Positions 6,895 through 13,451 of a DNA stretch of 23,241 nucleotides are shown here, one piece after another. The DNA comes from JAHFOW01 sp964370795 (lineage in GTDB: Bacteria > Planctomycetota > Brocadiia > Brocadiales > Brocadiaceae), in the NCBI GenBank assembly GCA_964370795.1, contig CAYJME010000027.1, positions 1-23,241 on the forward strand, written 5' to 3'. The notes under the pieces are model-generated. The model worked only from the letters and a program-made list of their open reading frames with translations, did not search any database and was not told the DNA's origin. Position 1 is the first letter of the stretch. Each line of letters opens with the position of its first letter. The translations under genes were made by a program, and so were the position numbers.

Positions 6895-7572
6895 ATGCGG
6901 ATTGATATTTTAACATTATTTCCCGAGATGTTTGAAAATGTCCTGGGAAGCAGTATTCTGAGGATTGCGCGGGAAAAAGGTCTGGTTCAGTATAACCTTT
7001 TTAATATCCGTGAATATGCCGAAAACAGGCGGTGTGTAGACGACAGACCTTATGGCGGCGGGCCCGGCATGGTCATGAAGCCTGAGCCTGTCTTTAATAC
7101 GATAGAGGCTATTGAATCGCAAACAGACATTCGTCCCAGGCGGATATTGCTGACGCCTCAGGGATGTCGGTTTACGCAATCTATTGCTAAGGAATTGGCA
7201 AAAGAAGCATCGGTAATGTTAATATGCGGTCACTACGAGGGTTTTGATGAAAGGATTCGGACAGGTTTGGATGCCAGGGAGATTTCCATTGGGGACTATG
7301 TATTATCCGGCGGCGAGATACCTGCAATGGTAGTCATAGACGCTGTTGTTCGTTTGATACCCGGTGTATTAGGGGATTTGAATTCTACCGTTAACGAATC
7401 CTTTAATGAAGGTTTGTTGGAATATCCTCAATACACACGCCCTCCTGAATACAGGGGTATGAGGGTGCCTGATGTCCTTATGTCGGGAAATCACCAGAAA
7501 ATAAAAGAATGGCAAACCAATCATGCATTAAAGAGAACCAGGGAGAAAAGGCCGGATCTTATTTATGAATAA
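6895..7572 (+). CDS. trmD: tRNA (guanine-N1-)-methyltransferase TrmD
   Basis: TrmD methylates G37 next to the anticodon of a subset of tRNAs, preventing +1 frameshifting. The 225-residue protein is at the short end of the family (about 230-250). It shows the SPOUT-knot fold signatures: MRIDILTLFPEMF at the start, the RPYGGGPGMVMKPEP loop, LICGHYEGFDERI, and the SAM-binding knot YVLSGGEIPAMVVIDA followed by IPGVLG. The start is three bases after the rpsP stop with no separate Shine-Dalgarno, implying coupling. The C-terminal RPPEYRGMRVPDVLMSGNH is the usual substrate-binding tail. Confidence 0.97.
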   Translation: MRIDILTLFPEMFENVLGSSILRIAREKGLVQYNLFNIREYAENRRCVDDRPYGGGPGMVMKPEPVFNTIEAIESQTDIRPRRILLTPQGCRFTQSIAKELAKEASVMLICGHYEGFDERIRTGLDAREISIGDYVLSGGEIPAMVVIDAVVRLIPGVLGDLNSTVNESFNEGLLEYPQYTRPPEYRGMRVPDVLMSGNHQKIKEWQTNHALKRTREKRPDLIYE

Positions 7573-7626
7573 AAAGAAGTTTTTCATTGGGTAATGGTCA
7601 AAATTAATGAGGGGAGACAAGGATTA

Positions 7627-8028
7627 ATGAATATTATAGAGACGATTGAAAAGGAACAAATAAAAAAGGCGGCGCCACAGTTCACGGTGGGAGATCAGGT
7701 GGATGTTTCCGTAAAGATTATAGAAGGCGATAAAGAGCGCGTTCAGGTTTTTAGTGGTGTGGTAATAGCCAGAAATGGCGGGGGATTCAAGGAAACCTTT
7801 ACGGTAAGACGTATTGTTCAGGGCGAGGGCGTGGAGCGCGTGTTCCCCATCCATTCACCCAAGATCATTGATATTAAGGTAGTAAAGTCGGGCAGGGTAA
7901 GACGCGCAAAGTTGTATTATATGCGCGGGCGAACCGGTAAAGGGACGAGATTGCAGGAGAAGTTTGAAAAAGAACTTCCGAAAACTGAAAGTCCTGCAAC
8001 ACCAAAGAAGAATGAGAAAAATGCTTGA
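7627..8028 (+). CDS. rplS: 50S ribosomal protein L19
   Basis: L19 lies at the 30S-50S interface. From the ATG at 7627 the protein has 133 residues: MNIIETIEKEQIKK, then the SH3-like core VGDQVDVSVKIIEGDKERV, the GVVIARNGGG loop, FTVRRIVQGEGVERVFPIHS, and the basic RVRRAKLYYMRGRTGKG. A longer in-frame start at 7594 is possible, but the family begins at MNII and GGGGAG lies ten bases before 7627. The Ala/Lys/Pro-rich C-terminal tail overlaps the start of yraN, so the two are probably coupled. Confidence 0.96.
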   Translation: MNIIETIEKEQIKKAAPQFTVGDQVDVSVKIIEGDKERVQVFSGVVIARNGGGFKETFTVRRIVQGEGVERVFPIHSPKIIDIKVVKSGRVRRAKLYYMRGRTGKGTRLQEKFEKELPKTESPATPKKNEKNA

Positions 8029-8461
8029 AACATTCCTGGGTTTGTTCAGGCATAAAAGTGACGAGACACCAGATAAAAGATCGATAGGTGCGCAAGGGGA
8101 ACAGCTTGCGGTAAAATTTTTAAAGAAAAATGGATATAAAATTCTGCAACGAAATTACCGATGTAAAACGGGTGAAATAGATATTGTTGGTTACGATCGT
8201 GGCACAATTACCTTTATTGAAGTTAAAACACGTTTTTCAGAGGTATATGGCCCGCCAGAGCTTGCGGTTACGGATGGAAAAAAGAGGCAAATTATAAAGG
8301 TGGCCTTGCATTATGTTGCCGAGAAAAAAATAGAGGGTTTTGATTTACGTTTTGACGTGGTTTCCATCTTTTACCCGCCGGTAGAAAAATACCCGACAAT
8401 AACGCTGTTTAAAAATGCCTTTACAAAAAACGATTTGATTACTTCGAGGATGCGAAGCTGA
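8012..8461 (+). CDS. YraN/UPF0102 family endonuclease-like protein
   Basis: This small PD-(D/E)XK nuclease-fold protein belongs to the YraN family, whose precise role is not settled. After a short poorly conserved N-terminus it shows GAQGEQLAVKFLKKNGYKILQRNYRCKTGEIDIVGYDRG and FIEVKTR; the E-x-D...E-V-K residues are the nuclease-like metal site. The start is ambiguous: ATG at 8012 (used) or 8021; both lie inside the end of rplS, giving a 17- or 8-bp overlap. YraN commonly follows rplS and rnhB; rnhB (RNase HII) is absent here. The next gene begins four bases after the stop. Confidence 0.9.
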   Translation: MRKMLETFLGLFRHKSDETPDKRSIGAQGEQLAVKFLKKNGYKILQRNYRCKTGEIDIVGYDRGTITFIEVKTRFSEVYGPPELAVTDGKKRQIIKVALHYVAEKKIEGFDLRFDVVSIFYPPVEKYPTITLFKNAFTKNDLITSRMRS

Positions 8462-8465
8462 GAAT

Positions 8466-9836
8466 ATGATTATTGATACCCATGCCCATCTGGATTTTCC
8501 CGATTATAAACCAGACCTGGATTCTGTTTTATCCCGTGCAAAGGAAGCCCATGTGGGATGTATTATTAATGTAGGGACAGGTCTTTCTTCAAGCAGGAAA
8601 TGTATCGCCTTGGCGAATCAGTTCCAGAATATCTATGCAAGTATCGGGGTTCACCCCCACGATGCCTCAAAGGTTTCTGAACAAAACTGGCTGGAACTGG
8701 AGTCTCTGGTTAAAGAATCAAAGGTGGTGGCAGTGGGGGAAACGGGACTTGACTATTACCGGAACCGCAGTCCTCATGAAGATCAACAGAGGCTCTTTCG
8801 CAAACACCTGACCCTGGCGAAGGCCAACAACCTGCCGATCATTATCCACTGTCGTGATGCCAGCAGTGATTGTTTGAAAATCCTGGAAGAGTATAAAAAT
8901 GGCACCCTCCCGGGGGTTGTGCACTGCTTTAGTGGAAATCAGGAAATGGCGGAAAAATGTTTGGAATTGGGATTATATATATCATTTGCAGGCCCGATTA
9001 CCTACTCAAACGGAAAGAACCTGAGAGATGTTGCCCGCTTTGTTCCTGTTGAGAGGCTTCTTTTAGAGACCGATAGTCCTTTTCTATCACCCCAACCTAA
9101 AAGGGGGGAACGTAATGAGCCTTCGTATTTGTCATTTGTTATCCCTGTGCTGGCAGAGATCTATGGGCTGTCAGAAAAAGATATTGAACGGATCACGACT
9201 TTTAATGCATATAAACTCTTTGGTATCGGAGAACCTGTTCAGGAAGGAAAGATTGCTTATGCCATACGGAATTCATTATATATAAATCTTACGAACCGGT
9301 GTTCAAATGTATGCGCTTTTTGCATGAGGGAAACCTATCCTATTGTAAAAGGATATCATTTAGGATTAAAGAAAGAACCGACGGTAGACGAAGTAATACA
9401 GGCTATTGGCGACCCCGGCAGTTATGATGAAGTTGTTTTTTGCGGTTATGGTGAGCCTACAGAGCGGTTGGATGCGCTGGTAATGGTGGCGAAGTTTCTG
9501 AAATCGAAAGGGAAGCGTATCCGGTTAGATACAAACGGTCACGGTGATTTAATAAACGGACGCCCCATCATTCATGAATTAAAGGGATTGATCGATACCA
9601 TCTGCATTAGCTTGAATGCAGAGACGGCTGAAAAATATGAAGAAATCTGTAAACCGGTCTTTGGAAAAAAGGCATATCCAGCCCTCATTCAGTTTGTTAA
9701 AGATGCAAAAAAGGTAATACCGAATGTACTGGTTTCTCTGGTAGACGTGCCCGGTGTGGATGTGGAAAAATGCAGAAAAATAGCCGGGGAACTGGGCGCT
9801 GACTTCAGGGTACGAAAATATAATGTGCTTGGTTAA
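8466..9836 (+). CDS. TatD-family metal hydrolase fused to a TatD-associated radical SAM domain
   Basis: This is a 456-residue two-domain protein. Residues 1-255 are a TatD-like DNase/amidohydrolase with the full metal site: DTHAHLD (His6, His8), GETGLDYY (Glu92), IIHCRDA (His128), HCFSG (His153) and ETDSPFL (Asp203). Residues 265-456 are a short radical SAM domain beginning IRNSLYINLTNRCSNVCAFCMRE, with the CxxxCxxC cluster ligands at Cys279, Cys283 and Cys286, and VVFCGYGEPT as the SAM-binding GGE-like motif. This matches the 'radical SAM protein, TatD family-associated' type that is elsewhere a separate neighbour of tatD. The substrate of the radical SAM part is unknown. It is last in the ffh block, four bases after yraN. 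Confidence 0.93.
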   Translation: MIIDTHAHLDFPDYKPDLDSVLSRAKEAHVGCIINVGTGLSSSRKCIALANQFQNIYASIGVHPHDASKVSEQNWLELESLVKESKVVAVGETGLDYYRNRSPHEDQQRLFRKHLTLAKANNLPIIIHCRDASSDCLKILEEYKNGTLPGVVHCFSGNQEMAEKCLELGLYISFAGPITYSNGKNLRDVARFVPVERLLLETDSPFLSPQPKRGERNEPSYLSFVIPVLAEIYGLSEKDIERITTFNAYKLFGIGEPVQEGKIAYAIRNSLYINLTNRCSNVCAFCMRETYPIVKGYHLGLKKEPTVDEVIQAIGDPGSYDEVVFCGYGEPTERLDALVMVAKFLKSKGKRIRLDTNGHGDLINGRPIIHELKGLIDTICISLNAETAEKYEEICKPVFGKKAYPALIQFVKDAKKVIPNVLVSLVDVPGVDVEKCRKIAGELGADFRVRKYNVLG

Positions 9837-9844
9837 TTTCGAGA

Positions 9845-9875
9845 GAAAGATTGCTTCGCTGTCGCTCGCAATGAC
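9845..9875. repeat. Dispersed short repeat, ATTGCTTCG...CTCGCAAT type (copy 2)
   Basis: GAAAGATTGCTTCGCTG is followed by TCGCTCGCAATGAC. The ATTGC and GCAAT arms are complementary. It is the better-preserved copy of the element also found at 931-962. It lies just after the tatD fusion gene, in the 168-bp gap before the acetyltransferase. Confidence 0.6.
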
Positions 9876-10004
9876 AGGCAAGACAAGGCTTTTTGCATAG
9901 CTCTTCAGGTTTGAAATATGGCAGATTTGAACCGGTACGTAACAATTCAACAAGAGAAAATATCTTTCATATAAAAGTGTTTGTAATTTTTGGGATTTTT
10001 TTAC

Positions 10005-10481
10005 ATGCTCAGAAAAGCGACCATAGAGGACGCAGAAAAAATATATAAGCTTATCAATGAATTTGCGGCAAAAAATGTAATGCTGCCCCGGTCTTTGAGC
10101 GAGCTTTATGAGAATATAAGGGATTTTTTTGTGTTTGTTCACAATAACACGGTTATTGGTTGCGCAGCCTTGCATATTTTCTGGAAAGACCTTGCGGAAA
10201 TAAAGTCGCTTGCAGTACAGGAATCCTGTCAACATAAGGGAATTGGTAAAAAACTTGCTACGGCTTGTATACGTGAGGCGCGCAAGCTGGGTATTGCAAA
10301 GATGTTTGTGCTTACCTATGTGCCTGAATTTTTTGAAAAATGCGGGTTCCACAGGGTTGAGAAGGAAACGCTTCCCCACAAAATATGGTCTGAATGTGTC
10401 AAGTGTCATAAGTTCCCCGATTGCGGGGAAATTCCATTGATTTACGAAGTAAACAAAGAGCACTTAAAAAAGCAATGTTAA
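10005..10481 (+). CDS. GNAT-family N-acetyltransferase, N-acetylglutamate-synthase-like
   Basis: This is a 158-residue single-domain GNAT enzyme. It begins MLRKATIEDAEKIYKLINEFA; the acetyl-CoA pyrophosphate-binding motif A is IKSLAVQESCQHKGIGKKLA (QxxGxG/A type), followed by EFFEKCGFHRV. The C-terminal IWSECVKCHKFPDCGEIPL, with its three cysteines, resembles the short ArgA-type N-acetylglutamate synthases that open arginine biosynthesis. That assignment is likely but not certain. The ATG at 10005 is preferred to a TTG five codons upstream. The gene overlaps the start of the NqrA-like gene by seven bases, so it heads the redox operon, an unexpected partner. Confidence 0.88.
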   Translation: MLRKATIEDAEKIYKLINEFAAKNVMLPRSLSELYENIRDFFVFVHNNTVIGCAALHIFWKDLAEIKSLAVQESCQHKGIGKKLATACIREARKLGIAKMFVLTYVPEFFEKCGFHRVEKETLPHKIWSECVKCHKFPDCGEIPLIYEVNKEHLKKQC

Positions 10482-11497
10482 GAAAAAAAGAAATTCCACG
10501 TTTTAAGGGGGGATTTAATCTCCTCGATACTTATCCATTGAGATTCTGCAATATTCTAGAAAAGGTTTCTTCTGACACCATACCTGCTCTATTTGAATTT
10601 ACGCCTTTTGCCCAAAAGATAGAACATGTTATAGTAAATCTGTGTCCCACGGAACCCTGGGCATTACCGAACTGGGCGATATTTGGTCACAGGGCAAATG
10701 TATTTTTCAATAAACTGAAAGAGATAAAAGGCCGATTTTTTCCTGACGTGCGATGTTATATCGCTTTAAATAACAAAGATACCGAGACTATTGCAGCGGC
10801 AAGGAATTTTGCAGGCGGCGAAGAGCGGGTCAGGGTTTTTTCTCTTGATGCTCAATACCCACAGGATGATTCCATCATATTATCAAAGGTTATGCTGGGT
10901 ATTGATATCAACTTTGGCCAGGAAACGACGTCTCAGGGCATTTTTATCATGGATGCCCAGACAGTATCGGCCATCTATGATTCATGTATTTCTGGTAATA
11001 AGGTTGACTCGCGTTTTATTGCCATTTCAGGAACAGGCCTGAAGGAAAATGAGCTTGTCCAGGTACAACTGGGAACGCCTGTCGAAAAGGTGCTTTCCGA
11101 TAGGGTCAAAGAGGGGGGTAAGTACCGTGTGTTTCTCAACGGCCCGCTTCGTGGAAAGGAAATAACAGATTTATCACATAAGGTAGATTGGAATATTAAT
11201 AATATTGTAGTCCTCAGGGAACAGGATTACAAGGTCATGTTTCCCATGCTTAAGGCAGAAGAGTTGATGTTTACGACAAACGTGCTCGGAGAGATAAGGC
11301 GATGCGTCTCTTGTAATTTTTGCGATGACATTTGTCCTGTTGATCTGGAACCAGCGCTGTATTATCACAGCTATCAAAGGGGGGAAAGACATAAGGCGCG
11401 CCTTTACAATCTGGAAAGATGCATCGAATGCGGGTTGTGTAGTTTTGTCTGTCCCTCAAAGCTTGAACTCCTGAAGATTATCAGGGAATGTAAATGA
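10475..11497 (+). CDS. NqrA-like subunit of Na+-NQR with RnfC-type double [4Fe-4S] C-terminus
   Basis: This is a 340-residue subunit of an NQR/Rnf-type NADH-driven ion pump. Residues 25-270 resemble the central NqrA region: a PALFEFTPFA segment, VIVNLCPTEP, VDSRFIAISGTGLKENE and IVVLREQDYK align in order with known NqrA features. The C-terminus has two complete CxxCxxCxxxCP ferredoxin motifs (cysteines at about 277, 280, 283, 287 and 316, 319, 322, 326). These are the hallmark of RnfC and, by my recollection, only remnants in Vibrio NqrA. The protein is about 100 residues shorter than classical NqrA, with the usual N-terminal barrel-sandwich part apparently missing. The ATG at 10475 overlaps the GNAT gene. 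It is first of the nqrA-B-C-DE-F order. The hybrid name is inference. Confidence 0.85.
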   Translation: MLRKKEIPRFKGGFNLLDTYPLRFCNILEKVSSDTIPALFEFTPFAQKIEHVIVNLCPTEPWALPNWAIFGHRANVFFNKLKEIKGRFFPDVRCYIALNNKDTETIAAARNFAGGEERVRVFSLDAQYPQDDSIILSKVMLGIDINFGQETTSQGIFIMDAQTVSAIYDSCISGNKVDSRFIAISGTGLKENELVQVQLGTPVEKVLSDRVKEGGKYRVFLNGPLRGKEITDLSHKVDWNINNIVVLREQDYKVMFPMLKAEELMFTTNVLGEIRRCVSCNFCDDICPVDLEPALYYHSYQRGERHKARLYNLERCIECGLCSFVCPSKLELLKIIRECK

Positions 11498-11540
11498 AAC
11501 ATAGTTTTTTCCAAGGCCATACTAAAGGGGATTCGGGAAT

Positions 11541-12650
11541 TTGCAGATAAAAAAATTTCTCAAGCCAATAGAACCTATATTTAACAAGGGTCTGGACAGG
11601 GTTGAATTAATTATTCATACCCATAAGAAGGTTAATTTTGTGTTTGGCGCCCTCTTTGGCGCCTTTGATGGCTTGCTCCGGAGTCCGAAAGAGACTGCAA
11701 AGTCGCCACCCTTTATCAGAAATAATTACGACGTGAAACGCTTTATGGGCGCAGTGCTGGTGGCGCTGGTTATTGGTTGGGTATTGCCTGCTATCTATTT
11801 TTATGGGTGGCAATGCGTTATCTCCAAACTTCTGGTCTCGTTTATTATTGGCGTTTTTATTGTGGACGTGCTGTGGGCGATTATTGCACGGGAAGACCAC
11901 ATCAGCGAAGGTGGATTTGTCTCCTGTCTCCTTGTGCCGGCCATTCTCCCCCCCCAGTCGCCTCTGTGGCTGGTGGGTTTGGGGGCAGCGGCGGCTATTC
12001 TCTTTAGAAACATACTGGGCGGCGTTGGAAATAACCTTGTCAATCCAGCCCTTTTCAGTAGATTGTTTCTTACTGTTTGCTTTCCTGCACTTCTCGTTAC
12101 GGGTTATCAAACACCCTTTACGGGTATGCCCGACCTGCATACATTTCGCTACGGACTCGACGCAGTTACCCACGCCACGCCATTGACCGCGTTCAAGACC
12201 AATGGAGAGGTTGCATCGTATATCTCTCTCCTGTTTGGAACCGCAGGCGGTTCTCTGGGTGAGACGTGTCGTTTTGTCTTGATATTGACGGGATTATGGT
12301 TGATCAGAATAAAGGTGGTAAATTGGAGGCTGCCGGTATCCTATCTGGGGAGTGTATTTATCATTTCCGCATTTTTCTCACTGATGATGGGTAAGGCTGT
12401 CGCCCCGCCTGTATTCCAAATCCTGAGCGGCGGCTTAATCCTGGGGGCATTTTTTATGGCAACCGATCCCATAACCACAACGTATAGTCAAAAAGCAAAA
12501 TGGATTTATGGCGCAGGATGCGGTTTTATTACGGTATTGCTCAGGGACTTTACGACGCTGTCGGAAGGCGTAATGTATGCGATTTTACTCATGAACCTTG
12601 TGGCAGTACCCATTCAATCCGTAATGGTAAAAATGAGGTATCGTAGATAA
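11541..12650 (+). CDS. nqrB: NqrB/RnfD-family membrane subunit of ion-pumping NADH oxidoreductase
   Basis: This is a 369-residue polytopic membrane protein, the likely ion channel and flavin-carrying subunit. Signatures are GGFVSCLLVPAILPPQSPLW, ILGGVGNNLVNPALFSRLFL and, on the loop expected to hold covalent FMN, DAVTHATPLTAF. In the family this loop reads [S/T]GAT with the final Thr phosphoester-linked to FMN; here Gly is replaced by His, with Thr213 as the probable acceptor. The C-terminal half has further helices and GAFFMATDPITTTYS, another family motif. The start is TTG at 11541, the only one near the conserved N-terminus, with an AGGGG about ten bases upstream. It is 43 bp after the NqrA-like gene. 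Confidence 0.92.
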   Translation: MQIKKFLKPIEPIFNKGLDRVELIIHTHKKVNFVFGALFGAFDGLLRSPKETAKSPPFIRNNYDVKRFMGAVLVALVIGWVLPAIYFYGWQCVISKLLVSFIIGVFIVDVLWAIIAREDHISEGGFVSCLLVPAILPPQSPLWLVGLGAAAAILFRNILGGVGNNLVNPALFSRLFLTVCFPALLVTGYQTPFTGMPDLHTFRYGLDAVTHATPLTAFKTNGEVASYISLLFGTAGGSLGETCRFVLILTGLWLIRIKVVNWRLPVSYLGSVFIISAFFSLMMGKAVAPPVFQILSGGLILGAFFMATDPITTTYSQKAKWIYGAGCGFITVLLRDFTTLSEGVMYAILLMNLVAVPIQSVMVKMRYRR

Positions 12651-12692
12651 AGGATTCTTTAAAATTTGTACTGCAAGATGGACAATATTAAC

Positions 12693-12722
12693 ATCTGTGT
12701 TATCTGTGAAATCTGTGGTTAA
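12693..12722 (+). repeat. 9-bp-period ATCTGTG repeat in front of nqrC
   Basis: ATCTGTGTT, ATCTGTGAA and ATCTGTGGT run in tandem and end six bases before the nqrC ATG, where a Shine-Dalgarno would be expected. The last unit shares TCTGTGGTTAA with the sequence at 23051-23061. Confidence 0.75.
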
Positions 12723-12728
12723 TGCGTT

Positions 12729-13451
12729 ATGGAAGAATTAAAAAAACTTATAAATCGTATCGGCTCAATTCTCTTAATTACTTTTTTACCCTGCGCAGTG
12801 CTGCTCCTGGTATATTTTTACACTGCGCCAAAGATTGCAGAATACTCTGAAATAAAAGAGAAACGCGCCGTCCTGGACATATTTCACGTCCCATATCGTA
12901 TGTATGAAAAAAAATTCCTGGGATTTACCTTTAAGGGATACGATAAAAAGGATATACGCGAGGTATTCCAGAATAACGTAACGGTGGAAGAAAAACCGGT
13001 ATCCTGGGAGAGTCAGCCCGCAGGAATACAGACGGCCGCTGAACAGCCAAAAGGCGCTCAGGGGAAAAGATTGTTCAAGTACGTAAAAGATGGCAAGCTT
13101 CAGGGTGTTGGATTCGTGGAAACTAAAATGGGATATGGCTATAACAAATCGAGCACGATTTCGCTTTTTATCTGCGTAGAGTCCGACCTGGAGACGCTCA
13201 AAGGCATCGAGGTGCTTGACCACAGTGAAACTCCGGGGCTGGGTGGCAGGATGACTGAGGAACAGTTTAAAAGTCAATTTATTGGCAAAAAATTGAAACC
13301 TCAATTAATTGTTGTGAGAGGAAGAAAGGCCGGGGCCTCCAATGAAGTTGATGCAATTACCGGCGCAACGAATACCAGCAAGGGGATTGAGGCATTTATT
13401 AATGATGCCATGAAGGAATTCTGGGAAGGGCAAGGGGAAGTAAAATGGTAG
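12729..13451 (+). CDS. nqrC: NqrC/RnfG-family FMN-binding subunit
   Basis: This 240-residue subunit carries covalent FMN on the periplasmic (positive) side and relays electrons within the complex. One N-terminal membrane helix (about residues 12-31) anchors it. The FMN-binding domain follows, with GVGFVETKMGYGY, VLDHSETPGLGGR and the flavinylation motif TGAT at 211-214 (VDAITGATNTSKGI), Thr214 being the expected attachment site. An ApbE-type flavin transferase would be needed; none is in this window. A low-complexity stretch at about 90-113 separates the anchor from the FMN domain. There is no Shine-Dalgarno: the upstream bases are an ATCTGTG repeat. The stop overlaps the next start by seven bases. 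Confidence 0.94.
   Translation: MEELKKLINRIGSILLITFLPCAVLLLVYFYTAPKIAEYSEIKEKRAVLDIFHVPYRMYEKKFLGFTFKGYDKKDIREVFQNNVTVEEKPVSWESQPAGIQTAAEQPKGAQGKRLFKYVKDGKLQGVGFVETKMGYGYNKSSTISLFICVESDLETLKGIEVLDHSETPGLGGRMTEEQFKSQFIGKKLKPQLIVVRGRKAGASNEVDAITGATNTSKGIEAFINDAMKEFWEGQGEVKW

Noticed and set aside
9579..10463. Leftward 294-residue frame opposite the TatD fusion and acetyltransferase genes
   Set aside because: It spans two real genes and their gap on the other strand; the composition is a shadow of the opposite-strand coding sequence.
11607..12173. Long leftward frame opposite nqrB
   Set aside because: It is antisense to a strongly supported membrane-protein gene and has no family features.
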